This document shows positions 1 to 7,571 of a stretch of DNA of 14,512 nucleotides, piece after piece. Position 1 is the stretch's first letter. The number at the start of each line of letters is the position of its first letter. Where the stretch lies: the NCBI GenBank assembly GCA_016874945.1, contig VGSO01000029.1, forward strand, positions 1 to 14,512. Reading direction: 5' to 3'. The stretch is from Deltaproteobacteria bacterium (GTDB lineage Bacteria; Desulfobacterota; Desulfobaccia; Desulfobaccales; 0-14-0-80-60-11). Below the pieces are notes generated by a model that saw only the letters and a program-made list of their open reading frames with translations, did not search any database and was not told the origin of the DNA. A program made the position numbers and the translations under genes.

Positions 1-1
1 G

Positions 2-2251
2 CCGCCCTTCCCGGCCAGCCCGATGCTGGTGCGCCTGGAAGAGGCTGGCCCGGAACTTTACCCCGCCCTGGGGGGCAAGGCCGGCAACCTGGCCCGGGTG
101 AGAAACGAGCTGGGGCTGCCGGTGCCCGAAGGGTTAGTGGCCACTATTTCGGCGTATAAGCTGTTCATGGAGCAGCGGCTCCCGGGGGAAGACGCGACAC
201 TGCTGGCTCGTCTTCAGGAACGGCTGGCGGGCCTGGACCTGACAGATGAAACCCAGGCTGCCCAGGCCGCCCGGGAATTGCAGGCCCTGGTCCTGGCCCA
301 GCCCATCCCGGCGGAGTTGGCCGAGGCCATGGTGGCGGAATCCCGCCGCCTGGCAGCCGCCGGTGCCGAGGGCGGGGTTCTGGCAGTGCGCTCCAGCGGC
401 CTCCGGGAGGATATTGGTGGCGCCACCTTTGCGGGTCAATACGAAACCTTCCTGGGGGTGGCCCCGGAGGAGGCGCCGGAGCGTTGGCGCCAGGTGGTGG
501 CCAGCCAATTCGGTGAACGGGCCTTGATTTATTACCACACCCAGGGGCTGATCCTGGAAGAGGCGGCCATGGGGGTGCTCATCCAGCGCCTTATCAGCGC
601 CCAGGCCGCGGGGGTCATGTTCACCACGGACCCGGAAGCCTGCGATCCGGACCGCATGATTGTCAGCGCCGGTTGGGGTCTGGCTGCGGACCTGGTGGGC
701 GGCGAAGTCAGCGCCGATGAATACGTGGTCTCCAAAGAAAGCGGCCAATTGAAGGAAGCTCGCTATGGCCGCAAGGAATACCGCCTGGTTCTGGAAGACG
801 GCCGCCCGGTGCGGCAGGCGGCGCCCGACGAGATGGTGTCGGCTCCGGCCCTGGAGCCTGCCGACCTGGCCCGGCTGGCCGCATATGCCCGGATCCTGGA
901 CGTCCATTGCAACTGCCCCCATGACGTGGAATGGGTGAAGGACGGTCGGGGGGAAATTTATGTGGTGCAGTCCCGCCACCTGTTCCTGGCCGATGTCCGG
1001 GAGCGCTGCGCCGTGGAGCTGGCCGAAGCCGCGGCCGGGGTGGAGGTGCTGTTGAGCGAAGCCCGCATCGGCTCCCAGGGGATAGCCGCCGGCCCCGTCT
1101 TTCATCTGCGTGACGGCATCAGTTTAATGGAAGTGCCCCAGGGGGCGGTCCTGGTGGCGCCCCGCACCCAACCCCGGCTGGCCCCGGTGCTGCCCCGCAT
1201 CGCCGCCCTGGTCACCGACGTGGGCTCCGCCACCGGTCACCTGACGCTGGTGGCCCGGGAGTATGGGGTTCCGGCCCTGGTGGACACCCTGGTGGCCGGA
1301 GAGGCGCTCCCGGAAGGAGAAATGGTCACGGTGGACGCCTTCCGCGGCAAGGTTTATAAAGGCCGGGTAGATGAGCTGCTGCGCCTGACGCCCCGGCGTT
1401 CTCACCAAATTTTGAACACGCCCCTTTATGAGAAACTCCGGGAGGTGGCGGAGCTCATTACGCCCCTCACCTTGGTGGACCGGCGCAGCCGCGATTTCCG
1501 CCCGGAAAACGCCAAAGCTTATCATGACATCACCCGGTTCACCCACGAGAAGTCCATCCAGGTGATGTTCGGCCTCATGGACGAAGTGGCCGCGGGCAGG
1601 GTGCCGGCCCTGCGTCTGCTGAAACTTAAGACCAACCTCCCCCTCAACCTCCACCTGGTGGACCTGGGAGACGGCCTGGCCAGCCACTATACCCCGGTGC
1701 CGCCGGAAGATATTCTATCCGTTCCCATGAAAGCTCTGTGGAAGGGCATCAGCCAGCCGGGGATTTCCTGGGCCGGGCCGGTGCCGGTGAACCTGGGGGG
1801 GTTTTTGCAAGTCCTGGGCCAGACCGCCATCCGGCCTCCGGAACAGTTTTGGGACAAGACTTACGCCATTGTGGGAGCCAATTACGTCAACTATGCCTGC
1901 CGCCTGGGCTACCACTTCCAGAGCGTGGATAGCTACTGCGGGCCGGTGGCCACGGATAACTACATAAATTTCACCTTTAAAGGCGGGGCCGCGGACGACG
2001 TGCGCCGCATCCGCCGCGTCCGCTTTCTGGCCACGGTTCTGGAAAAATTGGGATTCGAGGTGGAAATCCACCACGACATGATCCGGAGCCGCTTCCGCAA
2101 GCGCCCCCTGGCGGAAACGGAGGAGCGCCTGGACCTGATAGGCCGCCTCATGGCCTACGCCCGGCAGATGGATATGGTCATGGCTGACGACGACATTCCC
2201 CGGGTCCTGGCGGAACGCTTCCTGGCCGGCCACTACGAGCGCCCGGGGTAG
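2..2251 (+). CDS. PEP synthase/pyruvate phosphate dikinase-like phosphotransferase, 5' truncated by window edge
   Basis: The reading frame is open to the left edge, so the true start is probably outside; residues here are counted from the first in-window ATG at 23. Residues 15-330 form the ATP-grasp domain of the PPDK_N family: LGGKAGNLA near 16, the VRSSGLREDIGGATFAGQYE block near 122-140, GVMFTTDP near 197, and the closing DVEWV...YVVQSRH near 301-319. Residues 350-450 are the swivelling phosphohistidine domain, with the catalytic His at 406 in GSATGHLTLVAREYGVPA. By family knowledge, ATP phosphorylates this His, which then hands the phosphate to an acceptor. The usual PEP/pyruvate TIM barrel is not recognisable. 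Residues 460-742 are instead a different domain with HDITRFTHEKS, LPLNLHLVDLGDGL and NYVNYACRLGYHF. The acceptor is therefore uncertain, and calling it a true PEP synthase would be over-annotation. About 300 bases separate it from the transporter operon downstream. Confidence 0.85.
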   Translation, partial: PPFPASPMLVRLEEAGPELYPALGGKAGNLARVRNELGLPVPEGLVATISAYKLFMEQRLPGEDATLLARLQERLAGLDLTDETQAAQAARELQALVLAQPIPAELAEAMVAESRRLAAAGAEGGVLAVRSSGLREDIGGATFAGQYETFLGVAPEEAPERWRQVVASQFGERALIYYHTQGLILEEAAMGVLIQRLISAQAAGVMFTTDPEACDPDRMIVSAGWGLAADLVGGEVSADEYVVSKESGQLKEARYGRKEYRLVLEDGRPVRQAAPDEMVSAPALEPADLARLAAYARILDVHCNCPHDVEWVKDGRGEIYVVQSRHLFLADVRERCAVELAEAAAGVEVLLSEARIGSQGIAAGPVFHLRDGISLMEVPQGAVLVAPRTQPRLAPVLPRIAALVTDVGSATGHLTLVAREYGVPALVDTLVAGEALPEGEMVTVDAFRGKVYKGRVDELLRLTPRRSHQILNTPLYEKLREVAELITPLTLVDRRSRDFRPENAKAYHDITRFTHEKSIQVMFGLMDEVAAGRVPALRLLKLKTNLPLNLHLVDLGDGLASHYTPVPPEDILSVPMKALWKGISQPGISWAGPVPVNLGGFLQVLGQTAIRPPEQFWDKTYAIVGANYVNYACRLGYHFQSVDSYCGPVATDNYINFTFKGGAADDVRRIRRVRFLATVLEKLGFEVEIHHDMIRSRFRKRPLAETEERLDLIGRLMAYARQMDMVMADDDIPRVLAERFLAGHYERPG

Positions 2252-2263
2252 GGGGAGTAAGAA

Positions 2264-2487
2264 TTGACAGTTGTTAGTTGTTAGAGGCGTTCTCAACTTA
2301 ATTGCGACCTTGAAAGTTCAAGGTTCAGGGTTAAAGGTTAAAGCTATGGCCCCGAGTGGCTTCAAGATCTGCGCAATTTTTCCATGATTTGCGGGTGAGC
2401 CAAAGGCTCATGAGCGACTGCTCACTGCTCACTGGTTACTGGTTACTGGTTACTGGTTACTGTCAAATGACAACTGTCAACTAATGG
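2264..2487. repeat. Gene-free spacer filled with heptameric (period-7) repeat tracts
   Basis: The 296-base gap between the dikinase-like gene and the transporter holds four tracts with a 7-base period. They are TTGACAG-TTGTTAG-TTGTTAG at 2264-2284; AAGTTCA-AGGTTCA-GGGTTAA-AGGTTAA at 2314-2341; GCTCACT x2 then GGTTACT x4 at 2420-2461; and CTGTCAA-ATGACAA-CTGTCAA at 2460-2480. The first and last are inverted relative to each other (TTGACAG against CTGTCAA). No gene or promoter is evident in the spacer. Confidence 0.85.
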
Positions 2488-2491
2488 GCGG

Positions 2492-2511
2492 GGCGGGCCG
2501 CCGCGCCCGCC
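2492..2511. other. GC-rich perfect hairpin upstream of the transporter gene
   Basis: GGCGGGC (2492-2498) and GCCCGCC (2505-2511) are perfect inverted arms around a 6-base loop. No T-run follows, so this is not a classical terminator. It lies 36 bases before the transporter start and could stabilise the leader or the end of the upstream transcript. Confidence 0.5.
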
Positions 2512-2547
2512 AAGATTAGCGGCAGGCATTGAGATGGGGAAGCGACT

Positions 2548-3528
2548 TTGACCAGATCCCGGCGCTATCGTCTCTTAGCTACAGTATTTTTAATTTTCCT
2601 GCTGACTTCTGGGATTCTTAATATCTTTGCCACTGCCCCCTTATGGGCGGCGGAAGCGTCCGCCGCGGGGGCCGCGCCTTCCGCCCCCTGGTGGGTCTGG
2701 TCCTTGATACTGCTGGGCTTTTCTTTCCTGGTAGGCATCGTCTCGCTCCTGGGGGGGATGGGGGGCGGCACCCTGTTTGTCTCCATCATCGGCGGATTTC
2801 TCCCCTTTCACCTGGACTTCGTGCGCTGCGCCTCTCTGCTGGTGGCCTTGACCGGCGCCCTGTCCGCAGGGCCGGGACTGCTGCGCTTCGGCATGGGGGA
2901 CCTGCGCCTGTCCATGCCCGCCGGGTTAATGACCTCCGTCGGCGCCATTTTGGGGGCCTTAGTGGGCCTTCGGCTTCCGGCCCAGGTCATCCAGGTCTCT
3001 TTGGGGTTCCTCATTCTGGGGATCGTCTTTATCATGCTCAAGGCCAAACGGACGGAATACCCGGACGTCCGGGTGGCCGATCCCCTCTCCAGCTTTTTGG
3101 GACTCCGGGGCGCTTACCTGGACCGGGCCACCGGCGAGGAAGTGGCCTGGCAGGTGCGCCGCACCCCCTTGGCCCTGCTGCTTTTTCTGGCCATTGGCGT
3201 CGTGGCGGGACTCTTCGGCATCGGGGCCGGGTGGGCTAACGTCGCCGTGCTGAACCTGGTCATGGGCGCGCCCTTGAAGGTGGCCGTGGGCACCAGCAAG
3301 CTCATCGTCTGTCTCACGGACACGGCCGCGGCCTGGATTTATCTCAACAGCGGCGCGGTGTTGCTGGTAGTGGTGGTGCCCTCCATCATCGGCATGATGC
3401 TGGGCAGTTGGGCCGGGGTGAACATCCTGGTGCGCCTGGCCCCCGTCCGGCTCCGATACATTGTCATCGGGCTGTTATTGTTTGCGGGAATCCGGTCTCT
3501 GCTGAAGGGGCTGGGAATCTGGAATTAG
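2548..3528 (+). CDS. TauE/SafE-family (TSUP) sulfite/anion exporter
   Basis: A 326-residue integral membrane protein. After an N-terminal hydrophobic segment (about 9-34, possibly a cleaved signal ending in LWAA) come seven or eight further membrane segments. They form the internal duplication typical of the TSUP family: the first half has LVGIVSLLGGMGGGTLFV near 61-78, the second the matching GVVAGLFGIGAGWANVAVLN near 217-236. Family members move sulfite, sulfoacetate, thiosulfate or related sulfur anions across the cytoplasmic membrane; the substrate cannot be read here. A hydrophilic stretch at about 166-205 joins the halves. The start is a TTG at 2548, chosen because GGGGA at 2536-2540 sits 7 bases upstream and no in-frame ATG precedes the first hydrophobic segment. 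The next two genes encode a small membrane protein and a universal stress protein, probably one operon. Confidence 0.88.
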   Translation: MTRSRRYRLLATVFLIFLLTSGILNIFATAPLWAAEASAAGAAPSAPWWVWSLILLGFSFLVGIVSLLGGMGGGTLFVSIIGGFLPFHLDFVRCASLLVALTGALSAGPGLLRFGMGDLRLSMPAGLMTSVGAILGALVGLRLPAQVIQVSLGFLILGIVFIMLKAKRTEYPDVRVADPLSSFLGLRGAYLDRATGEEVAWQVRRTPLALLLFLAIGVVAGLFGIGAGWANVAVLNLVMGAPLKVAVGTSKLIVCLTDTAAAWIYLNSGAVLLVVVVPSIIGMMLGSWAGVNILVRLAPVRLRYIVIGLLLFAGIRSLLKGLGIWN

Positions 3529-3563
3529 TAATCCGTGATCAGTAATCCGTGATCAGTAATCAG
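3528..3563. repeat. Heptameric tandem repeat at the transporter stop codon
   Basis: Two copies of a 14-base unit made of two heptamers, GTAATCC and GTGATCA, are followed by GTAATCA. The first base of the tract is the last base of the TAG stop codon of the transporter gene. The tract occupies about a third of the 93-base gap to the next gene. Confidence 0.85.
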
Positions 3564-3621
3564 ACTGGTCCTCTAGGCCTGGTTAAGTTTATAAACAGAA
3601 AACATAAAACAGGAAGCCCAC

Positions 3622-4044
3622 ATGGAAATGGACAAGGCAAGAAAAGATGATGACTTGCAGTTATTCTATGCCTGGGTCATGGACCGGGCCGCCAAGGCGG
3701 GGTTCGTCCTGCTCCTGGTGACCTTTGCCGTCTATGTGTCGGGAGTTCTGGAGCCATATGTTCCCCTGGCCGATGTGCCCCGCTACTGGAGTCAGCCGGC
3801 CCCTTCCTACCTCCGGGCCGCGGGCATCCAGCCGGGCTGGGGCTGGCTCAAGGAGCTTCATCACGGTGACTTCCTCAACTTCGGGCCCATCGCCATTTTG
3901 GCCGGAGTCACTATTTTGGGGTATGTCATGGTGGTGGGGAGATTCTTCCGCCGCCGGGAGAATATCCTCGGTTGGGTCATCATCGTTCAGGTCCTTATTC
4001 TCCTCCTGGCTGCGTCCGGGATCTTCAAAACAGGAGGGCACTGA
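3622..4044 (+). CDS. Small three-helix membrane protein, TSUP-associated (DUF1634-like?)
   Basis: A 140-residue protein with three predicted membrane segments, at about 27-44, 89-107 and 117-134. A periplasm- or cytoplasm-facing loop between the first two contains YWSQPAPSYLRAAGIQPGWGW and HHGDFLNFGPIAILA. Small three-helix proteins of the DUF1634 type are often encoded next to TauE/SafE exporters. I place it there by neighbourhood and architecture, not by a decisive motif. The start ATG has AGGAAG five bases upstream. The stop codon is one base from the next ATG, so translation of this gene and the stress protein is likely coupled. A role as an accessory subunit of the neighbouring exporter is plausible but unproven. 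Confidence 0.75.
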   Translation: MEMDKARKDDDLQLFYAWVMDRAAKAGFVLLLVTFAVYVSGVLEPYVPLADVPRYWSQPAPSYLRAAGIQPGWGWLKELHHGDFLNFGPIAILAGVTILGYVMVVGRFFRRRENILGWVIIVQVLILLLAASGIFKTGGH

Positions 4045-4045
4045 C

Positions 4046-4888
4046 ATGGAACGGGTCCCCATCTGCCCCGCCAAGCTGGAAAAGCTCCTGGTGTGCACCG
4101 ACGGCTCATCCGACAGCCAGGGGGCCTTGACCGGCGCCCTGGCCCTGGCCCAATCCTGCGCCAGCAAAGTCTATATCCTCCAGGTTCTGGAATTTAACCC
4201 CGAACTGGAAGCCGCGGCCCCGGAGATAGTGGCCCAGCGGGAGGCGCGGGTGCACGAATACCTGGAACGCTGCAAGGCCGAAGCCGAAAAGCTGGAAATC
4301 CCCCTGGAGGTCCGGGTGCGGCGAGGCGAAGCCGCGTATGCGAGCATCGTGGAAGAGGCTGAAAAAATTAAGCCGGACATCATCATCATGGGGCGGCGGG
4401 GACGCTCCCGGCTCTTTCGCCTGATGGTGGGCAACGTCGTCGCCCGGGTCATCGGCTACAGCCCTTTCAACGTGCTGGTGGTGCCCAAAGGCGTGCCCCT
4501 GGAATTTCGGCGCATCCTGGTGGCCAGCGACGGCTCCCCTCACAGCTACGCCGCCTGTGAAGAAGCCCTGTATATCACCCGGCGGGTGGGTGCCGAACTC
4601 ATCGGCCTTTCCGTGGCCCGGGATGAAAGCGAGATGGAAACTGCCCGGTCCATTGTCCAACGGCTGAAGAAAGAAGCGGATTACGCCGGGGTGAAGCTGG
4701 TGACCCAAGTGCTGCAAGGCCCTCCCTATGAGGCCATCGTTCAGGCGGCCCGAGACCATCAAGCCGACCTCATTGTCATGGGGGCTCTGGGAATGACCGG
4801 GCTGGCCTCCCTGGTCATGGGCAGCGTCACCGAACGGGTCATCGCCCAGACTCCCTGCGCCGTCATGGTGGTGAAGCGGGTTATGTGA
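4046..4888 (+). CDS. Universal stress protein with two tandem Usp domains
   Basis: A 280-residue cytoplasmic protein made of two UspA folds, about 11-147 and 155-278. Each begins with the characteristic strand and Asp (KLLVCTDGSSDSQ and RILVASDGSPHSY). The second domain has the full ATP-binding signature G-x2-G-x9-G-S at 247-260 (GALG...MGS). The first has G-x2-G-x9-G-N at 116-130, where Asn replaces the usual Ser/Thr, so the two halves may bind nucleotide differently. The frame is open much further upstream, but ATG 4046 is the start. GGAGG at 4033-4037 is eight bases before it, the Usp fold begins ten residues in, and the upstream extension overlaps the preceding membrane-protein gene. Its position as the last gene of the exporter operon suggests a regulatory or stress-sensing role for that transporter (inference). 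Confidence 0.9.
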   Translation: MERVPICPAKLEKLLVCTDGSSDSQGALTGALALAQSCASKVYILQVLEFNPELEAAAPEIVAQREARVHEYLERCKAEAEKLEIPLEVRVRRGEAAYASIVEEAEKIKPDIIIMGRRGRSRLFRLMVGNVVARVIGYSPFNVLVVPKGVPLEFRRILVASDGSPHSYAACEEALYITRRVGAELIGLSVARDESEMETARSIVQRLKKEADYAGVKLVTQVLQGPPYEAIVQAARDHQADLIVMGALGMTGLASLVMGSVTERVIAQTPCAVMVVKRVM

Positions 4889-4893
4889 CAGAT

Positions 4894-4914
4894 GGTTTTC
4901 GGTCTTCGGTTAAT
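4894..4914. repeat. Short heptameric tract after the stress-protein gene
   Basis: Three period-7 units, GGTTTTC-GGTCTTC-GGTTAAT, begin five bases after the TGA stop codon. The first unit is identical to the repeat at 11731. Confidence 0.65.
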
Positions 4915-4948
4915 ATTGTTCACTTAAGCATCGGCGATCGCTATTTGT

Positions 4949-5013
4949 CGTAGCGGGGTTTCCCCGCCCGATAAATTAGCATTTTCAAACACGGGCGAGG
5001 AGACCTCGCTACG
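4949..5013. repeat. REP/BIME-like inverted pair of hairpins
   Basis: Two 22-base arms (4949-4970 and 4992-5013) are inverted copies with 19 of 22 positions matching, separated by an AT-rich 21-base loop. Each arm also contains its own perfect small hairpin: CGGGG-TTT-CCCCG on the left and CGAGG-AGA-CCTCG on the right. Two of the three differences between the arms are paired changes that keep each small hairpin intact. This is the build of a REP doublet. There is no T-run on the + strand side, so simple termination is not indicated. Confidence 0.8.
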
Positions 5014-5082
5014 GAAAAAAATTACGTTTGATGACGAATTGGTATCAAGTCCCGCCATCCGAAAACGCCAAGGGAGAGGAAC

Positions 5083-5652
5083 ATGAAGGTCTTGATTCTC
5101 AACGGCAGCCCCCGCAAGCAGGGGACCGTGGCCACTTTGCTCCGGGCCGTGGCTGAGGGAGCCGCCCAGAAACATGAAGTGGAATGGGTGGACGTGTACG
5201 ATCTTAAGATGCGCCCCTGCCTGGGCTGCATGAAATGCCGGCCGGAGGGGGAGTGCGTCCAGCCCGAAGACGACGCCCACCGGGTGGGGCGCCAAATCAA
5301 GGAAGCCGGGGCATTGGTGGTGGGAACCCCCACTTACTTCAGCAACATGAGCGCCATGTTAAAGATGCTGTTTGAGCGCAACGAGACGGTGTTCGTCAAC
5401 GAGAAACCCAAGTGGTTTCCCATCCAGAATTTAAAAGGCCGGCCGGCCGTCATCGTCACCGCCTGCACCACCCCCTGGCCCCTTAATTGGCTGCTCCCGG
5501 TGAGCCGCGGCGCGGTCCGGGCGGTGAACCGGGTCTTGAAGGACAGCGGGTGCAAGGTATTGGGGAAGGTGGTCAAAACCAACACCCGTTATAACCATGA
5601 GATTTCGGATAAATTGTTGCAAAAGGCCCGGGGGCTGGGGAAGAAGCTCTAA
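5083..5652 (+). CDS. NAD(P)H-dependent FMN reductase, iron-sulfur flavoprotein (Isf)-like
   Basis: A 189-residue flavodoxin-fold protein. The N-terminus KVLILNGSPRKQGTVATLL is the FMN-phosphate-binding loop of the NADPH-dependent FMN reductase/Isf superfamily, and VVGTPTYFSNMSAMLKMLFER near 89-110 is the second flavin-contacting region. Between them C46, C49, C52 and C58 form a compact C-x2-C-x2-C-x5-C motif (CLGCMKCRPEGEC). In methanogen Isf the same spacing binds a [4Fe-4S] cluster. It probably transfers electrons from a ferredoxin or NAD(P)H donor in the cytoplasm, perhaps in oxygen or redox defence. ATG 5083 is preceded by GAGAGGA at good spacing. The stop lies 20 bases before argJ, so co-transcription is likely, though no functional link is obvious. 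Length is typical for the family. Confidence 0.85.
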   Translation: MKVLILNGSPRKQGTVATLLRAVAEGAAQKHEVEWVDVYDLKMRPCLGCMKCRPEGECVQPEDDAHRVGRQIKEAGALVVGTPTYFSNMSAMLKMLFERNETVFVNEKPKWFPIQNLKGRPAVIVTACTTPWPLNWLLPVSRGAVRAVNRVLKDSGCKVLGKVVKTNTRYNHEISDKLLQKARGLGKKL

Positions 5653-5672
5653 GGATTAAGGGAGGGGATTCC

Positions 5673-6854
5673 ATGATCATTCCCGGTTTCCGTTTCGCGG
5701 CCACGGCCGCGGGCATCAAGAAGGCCGGCGGCCTGGATCTGGCCCTGATGGTGGCCGACGCGCCCGCGGCGGCGGCAGGAGTTTTCACCACCAACCGGGT
5801 CAAGGCCGCGCCCGTCACGCTCTCCCGCCAACGCCTCAAGGCCGGCAAGGCCCAGGCTATCCTGGTGAATGCGGGCAACGCCAACGCCTGCACCGGCCCC
5901 CAGGGCTTGCAGGACGCCTGGGAGACCACCCGCCAGGCTGCGAAGCTCCTAAACATCTCCGAGCGCCTGGTGCTTCCGGCGTCCACCGGGGTCATCGGCC
6001 AGCCCCTGCCGGCGCCGAAGATTGCCGCGGCCCTCCCTCAATTGGCGGCCCGCCTCCACCCCGGGGGTTTCCTGGAGGCGTCCCAGGCCATCATGACCAC
6101 CGACACCCGGCCCAAAACGGCCATTTTGAAAGAAAAAATTGTCGGCCGGGAAATCACCCTGGCGGGCATGGCCAAAGGGGCAGGGATGATTCATCCGAAT
6201 ATGGCCACCTTGCTCGTTTTTATTTTCACCGACGCCGCGGCGCATCCCCGGATTTTAAAGAGGCTCCTGCTGGAGGCCTTGCCGGTGAGCTTCAACCGCA
6301 TCACCGTCGATGGGGACACCTCCACCAATGACACGGCGCTGTTCCTGGCCTCCGGCCGGGCCGAGAACGCCCTGGTTCAAGAACCCGGCCCGCCCATGCT
6401 GGAATTGGGGGAGATGCTCAAGGAGGTCATGGGCGATCTGGCCTCCCAGGTGGTGGCCGACGGCGAAGGCGCCCGGCGCATTTACCGCGTCGAAGTCCTC
6501 GGCGCCGCCTCCCCCGCCGACGCCCTCAAGGCGGCCCGAACCGTGGCCCTCTCCCCCCTGGTGAAGACCGCCATGGCCGGGGCCGATGTCAACTGGGGGC
6601 GCATCATGGCGGCCCTGGGCCGCTCCGGAGCGCGCTTCGACCCGGAACTGGTGGACATTGCTTACGGAGATCATCTGATCGCCCGCAAAGGCCAGGCCCG
6701 GGGGCCGGAAGCCGAAGCCCTGGCCCAGAAGGTCATCCAAACCGGCTCCTTCATTGTCCGCATCCACCTCCACGCCGGGGATTTCTCCGACTATTACGAC
6801 ACCTGCGACCTCACCGAGGATTACATCCGGATCAACGCCAGTTATCGAAGCTAA
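5673..6854 (+). CDS. argJ: Bifunctional glutamate N-acetyltransferase / amino-acid acetyltransferase ArgJ
   Basis: A 393-residue ornithine acetyltransferase. In arginine biosynthesis ArgJ moves the acetyl group from N-acetylornithine to glutamate, closing the cyclic pathway; many members also make N-acetylglutamate from acetyl-CoA. Diagnostic segments are present in order: GVFTTNRVKAAPV near 36-48, ILVNAGNANACTG near 63-75, VLPASTGVIGQPLP near 100-113, and KGAGMIHPNMATLLVF near 168-183. The precursor should cleave itself between Ala178 and Thr179, Thr179 being the catalytic nucleophile. DLTEDYIRINASYRS is the expected C-terminus. Length is normal and no key residue is missing. GGAGGGG lies five bases before ATG 5673. 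Whether it is mono- or bifunctional cannot be told from this sequence; the presence or absence of argA and argE elsewhere would bear on it. Confidence 0.96.
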   Translation: MIIPGFRFAATAAGIKKAGGLDLALMVADAPAAAAGVFTTNRVKAAPVTLSRQRLKAGKAQAILVNAGNANACTGPQGLQDAWETTRQAAKLLNISERLVLPASTGVIGQPLPAPKIAAALPQLAARLHPGGFLEASQAIMTTDTRPKTAILKEKIVGREITLAGMAKGAGMIHPNMATLLVFIFTDAAAHPRILKRLLLEALPVSFNRITVDGDTSTNDTALFLASGRAENALVQEPGPPMLELGEMLKEVMGDLASQVVADGEGARRIYRVEVLGAASPADALKAARTVALSPLVKTAMAGADVNWGRIMAALGRSGARFDPELVDIAYGDHLIARKGQARGPEAEALAQKVIQTGSFIVRIHLHAGDFSDYYDTCDLTEDYIRINASYRS

Positions 6855-6943
6855 TCGCCGAGGCAAAAAGGATAAACAATTTGACAATATCAAACCCTTC
6901 TGTAACACTTACTGTACTTTTTTCCCTTTGCCTTAGGGATATG

Positions 6944-6965
6944 TGAAGCCTAGCTCCAGGCTTCA
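6944..6965 (+). other. Perfect hairpin in the leader of the small exported protein gene
   Basis: TGAAGCCT (6944-6951) and AGGCTTCA (6958-6965) form an 8-base stem with a 6-base loop, 17 bases before the AGGAGG ribosome-binding site of the gene at 6996. No T-run follows. It may stabilise the mRNA or be an operator. It does not match a riboswitch that I recognise. Confidence 0.5.
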
Positions 6966-6995
6966 GCAAATCTATCAACTTCAGGAGGATGGCCG

Positions 6996-7529
6996 ATGCC
7001 GCGGAAACAGGGTCTTTTGGTATTGTTGCTTATCGTTGCAGGTATCGTGGGATGGCCCACATTACCCATATTTGCGCCAACGGCCGTTTGGGCTGCCGAT
7101 CCCGTGGGTCCGCCGCCCACCGACCTGCCCACCCCCGTGCCCAAAACTCTACTGGACTTGCGGGGCGCCTGGACGGGCGCTTTTAAAAGCGCCACTGCCA
7201 GCGGTTACAAGAACGGCACCGCTACTGTAAAAATTACCGAATTTGTCCCCCCCTCCCTCTTTCGAGGTTGGGCGTACCCCGTGATCGACGGCCAGGAACA
7301 GCCGCCGGAAACCTTCACCGCCGTCCTGACCCCTGGCGGAATCCTCAGGATGACCACCGGCGGCAAGATCAGAACCGCTTCGTTGCAGTTCCACCGCACC
7401 ACGAACCTGACCAAATTCCCCAGCGGGGTTCAGCCGGCTTTGGTGGGCGCTTCCCAGTTTTTGGAAGATTCAGTCAGCCCTGACAACTCTTCGAGCACCT
7501 CCTTTATCTGGCTCAAAACCACCCAGTAA
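6996..7529 (+). CDS. Hypothetical exported protein, probably beta-rich
   Basis: A 177-residue protein with a signal peptide: basic MPRK, a hydrophobic stretch at about 7-32, then TAVWAADP with likely cleavage after VWA (residue 34). It is therefore probably periplasmic or outer-surface. A proline-rich linker (about 37-49) precedes a domain rich in Gly, Thr and alternating hydrophobic residues. LRGAWTGAFKSAT near 54-66, then TATVKITEF and FTAVLTPGGILRMTTGGKI, recall small lipocalin-like beta-barrels, but I cannot name a family. There are no Cys residues in the mature part. ATG 6996 is chosen over the ATG at 6989 because AGGAGG (6983-6988) is seven bases from it and only this frame encodes the signal peptide. 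The gene appears monocistronic, with its own leader and a strong terminator. Confidence 0.8.
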   Translation: MPRKQGLLVLLLIVAGIVGWPTLPIFAPTAVWAADPVGPPPTDLPTPVPKTLLDLRGAWTGAFKSATASGYKNGTATVKITEFVPPSLFRGWAYPVIDGQEQPPETFTAVLTPGGILRMTTGGKIRTASLQFHRTTNLTKFPSGVQPALVGASQFLEDSVSPDNSSSTSFIWLKTTQ

Positions 7530-7571
7530 AATTCCATAAAAGACGCACTGCCATTGGAGATTCCCCGGCCC

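Noticed and set aside
134..1105. Reverse-strand open frame opposite the dikinase-like gene
   Set aside because: The forward strand encodes clear ATP-grasp motifs; the reverse product is His-rich low-information sequence typical of antisense frames.
2264..2487. CRISPR-like array
   Set aside because: The repeats are 7 bases long and directly abutting, with no spacers and no cas genes.
3725..4045. N-terminal extension of the universal stress protein
   Set aside because: It overlaps the membrane-protein gene in another frame, reads as Ser/Arg/Trp-rich nonsense, and a strong SD precedes ATG 4046 where the Usp fold begins.
6855..6995. Riboswitch (for example c-di-GMP GEMM type) before the exported-protein gene
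   Set aside because: There is a hairpin, but the conserved GEMM or other aptamer motifs are not present; only a simple stem can be supported.
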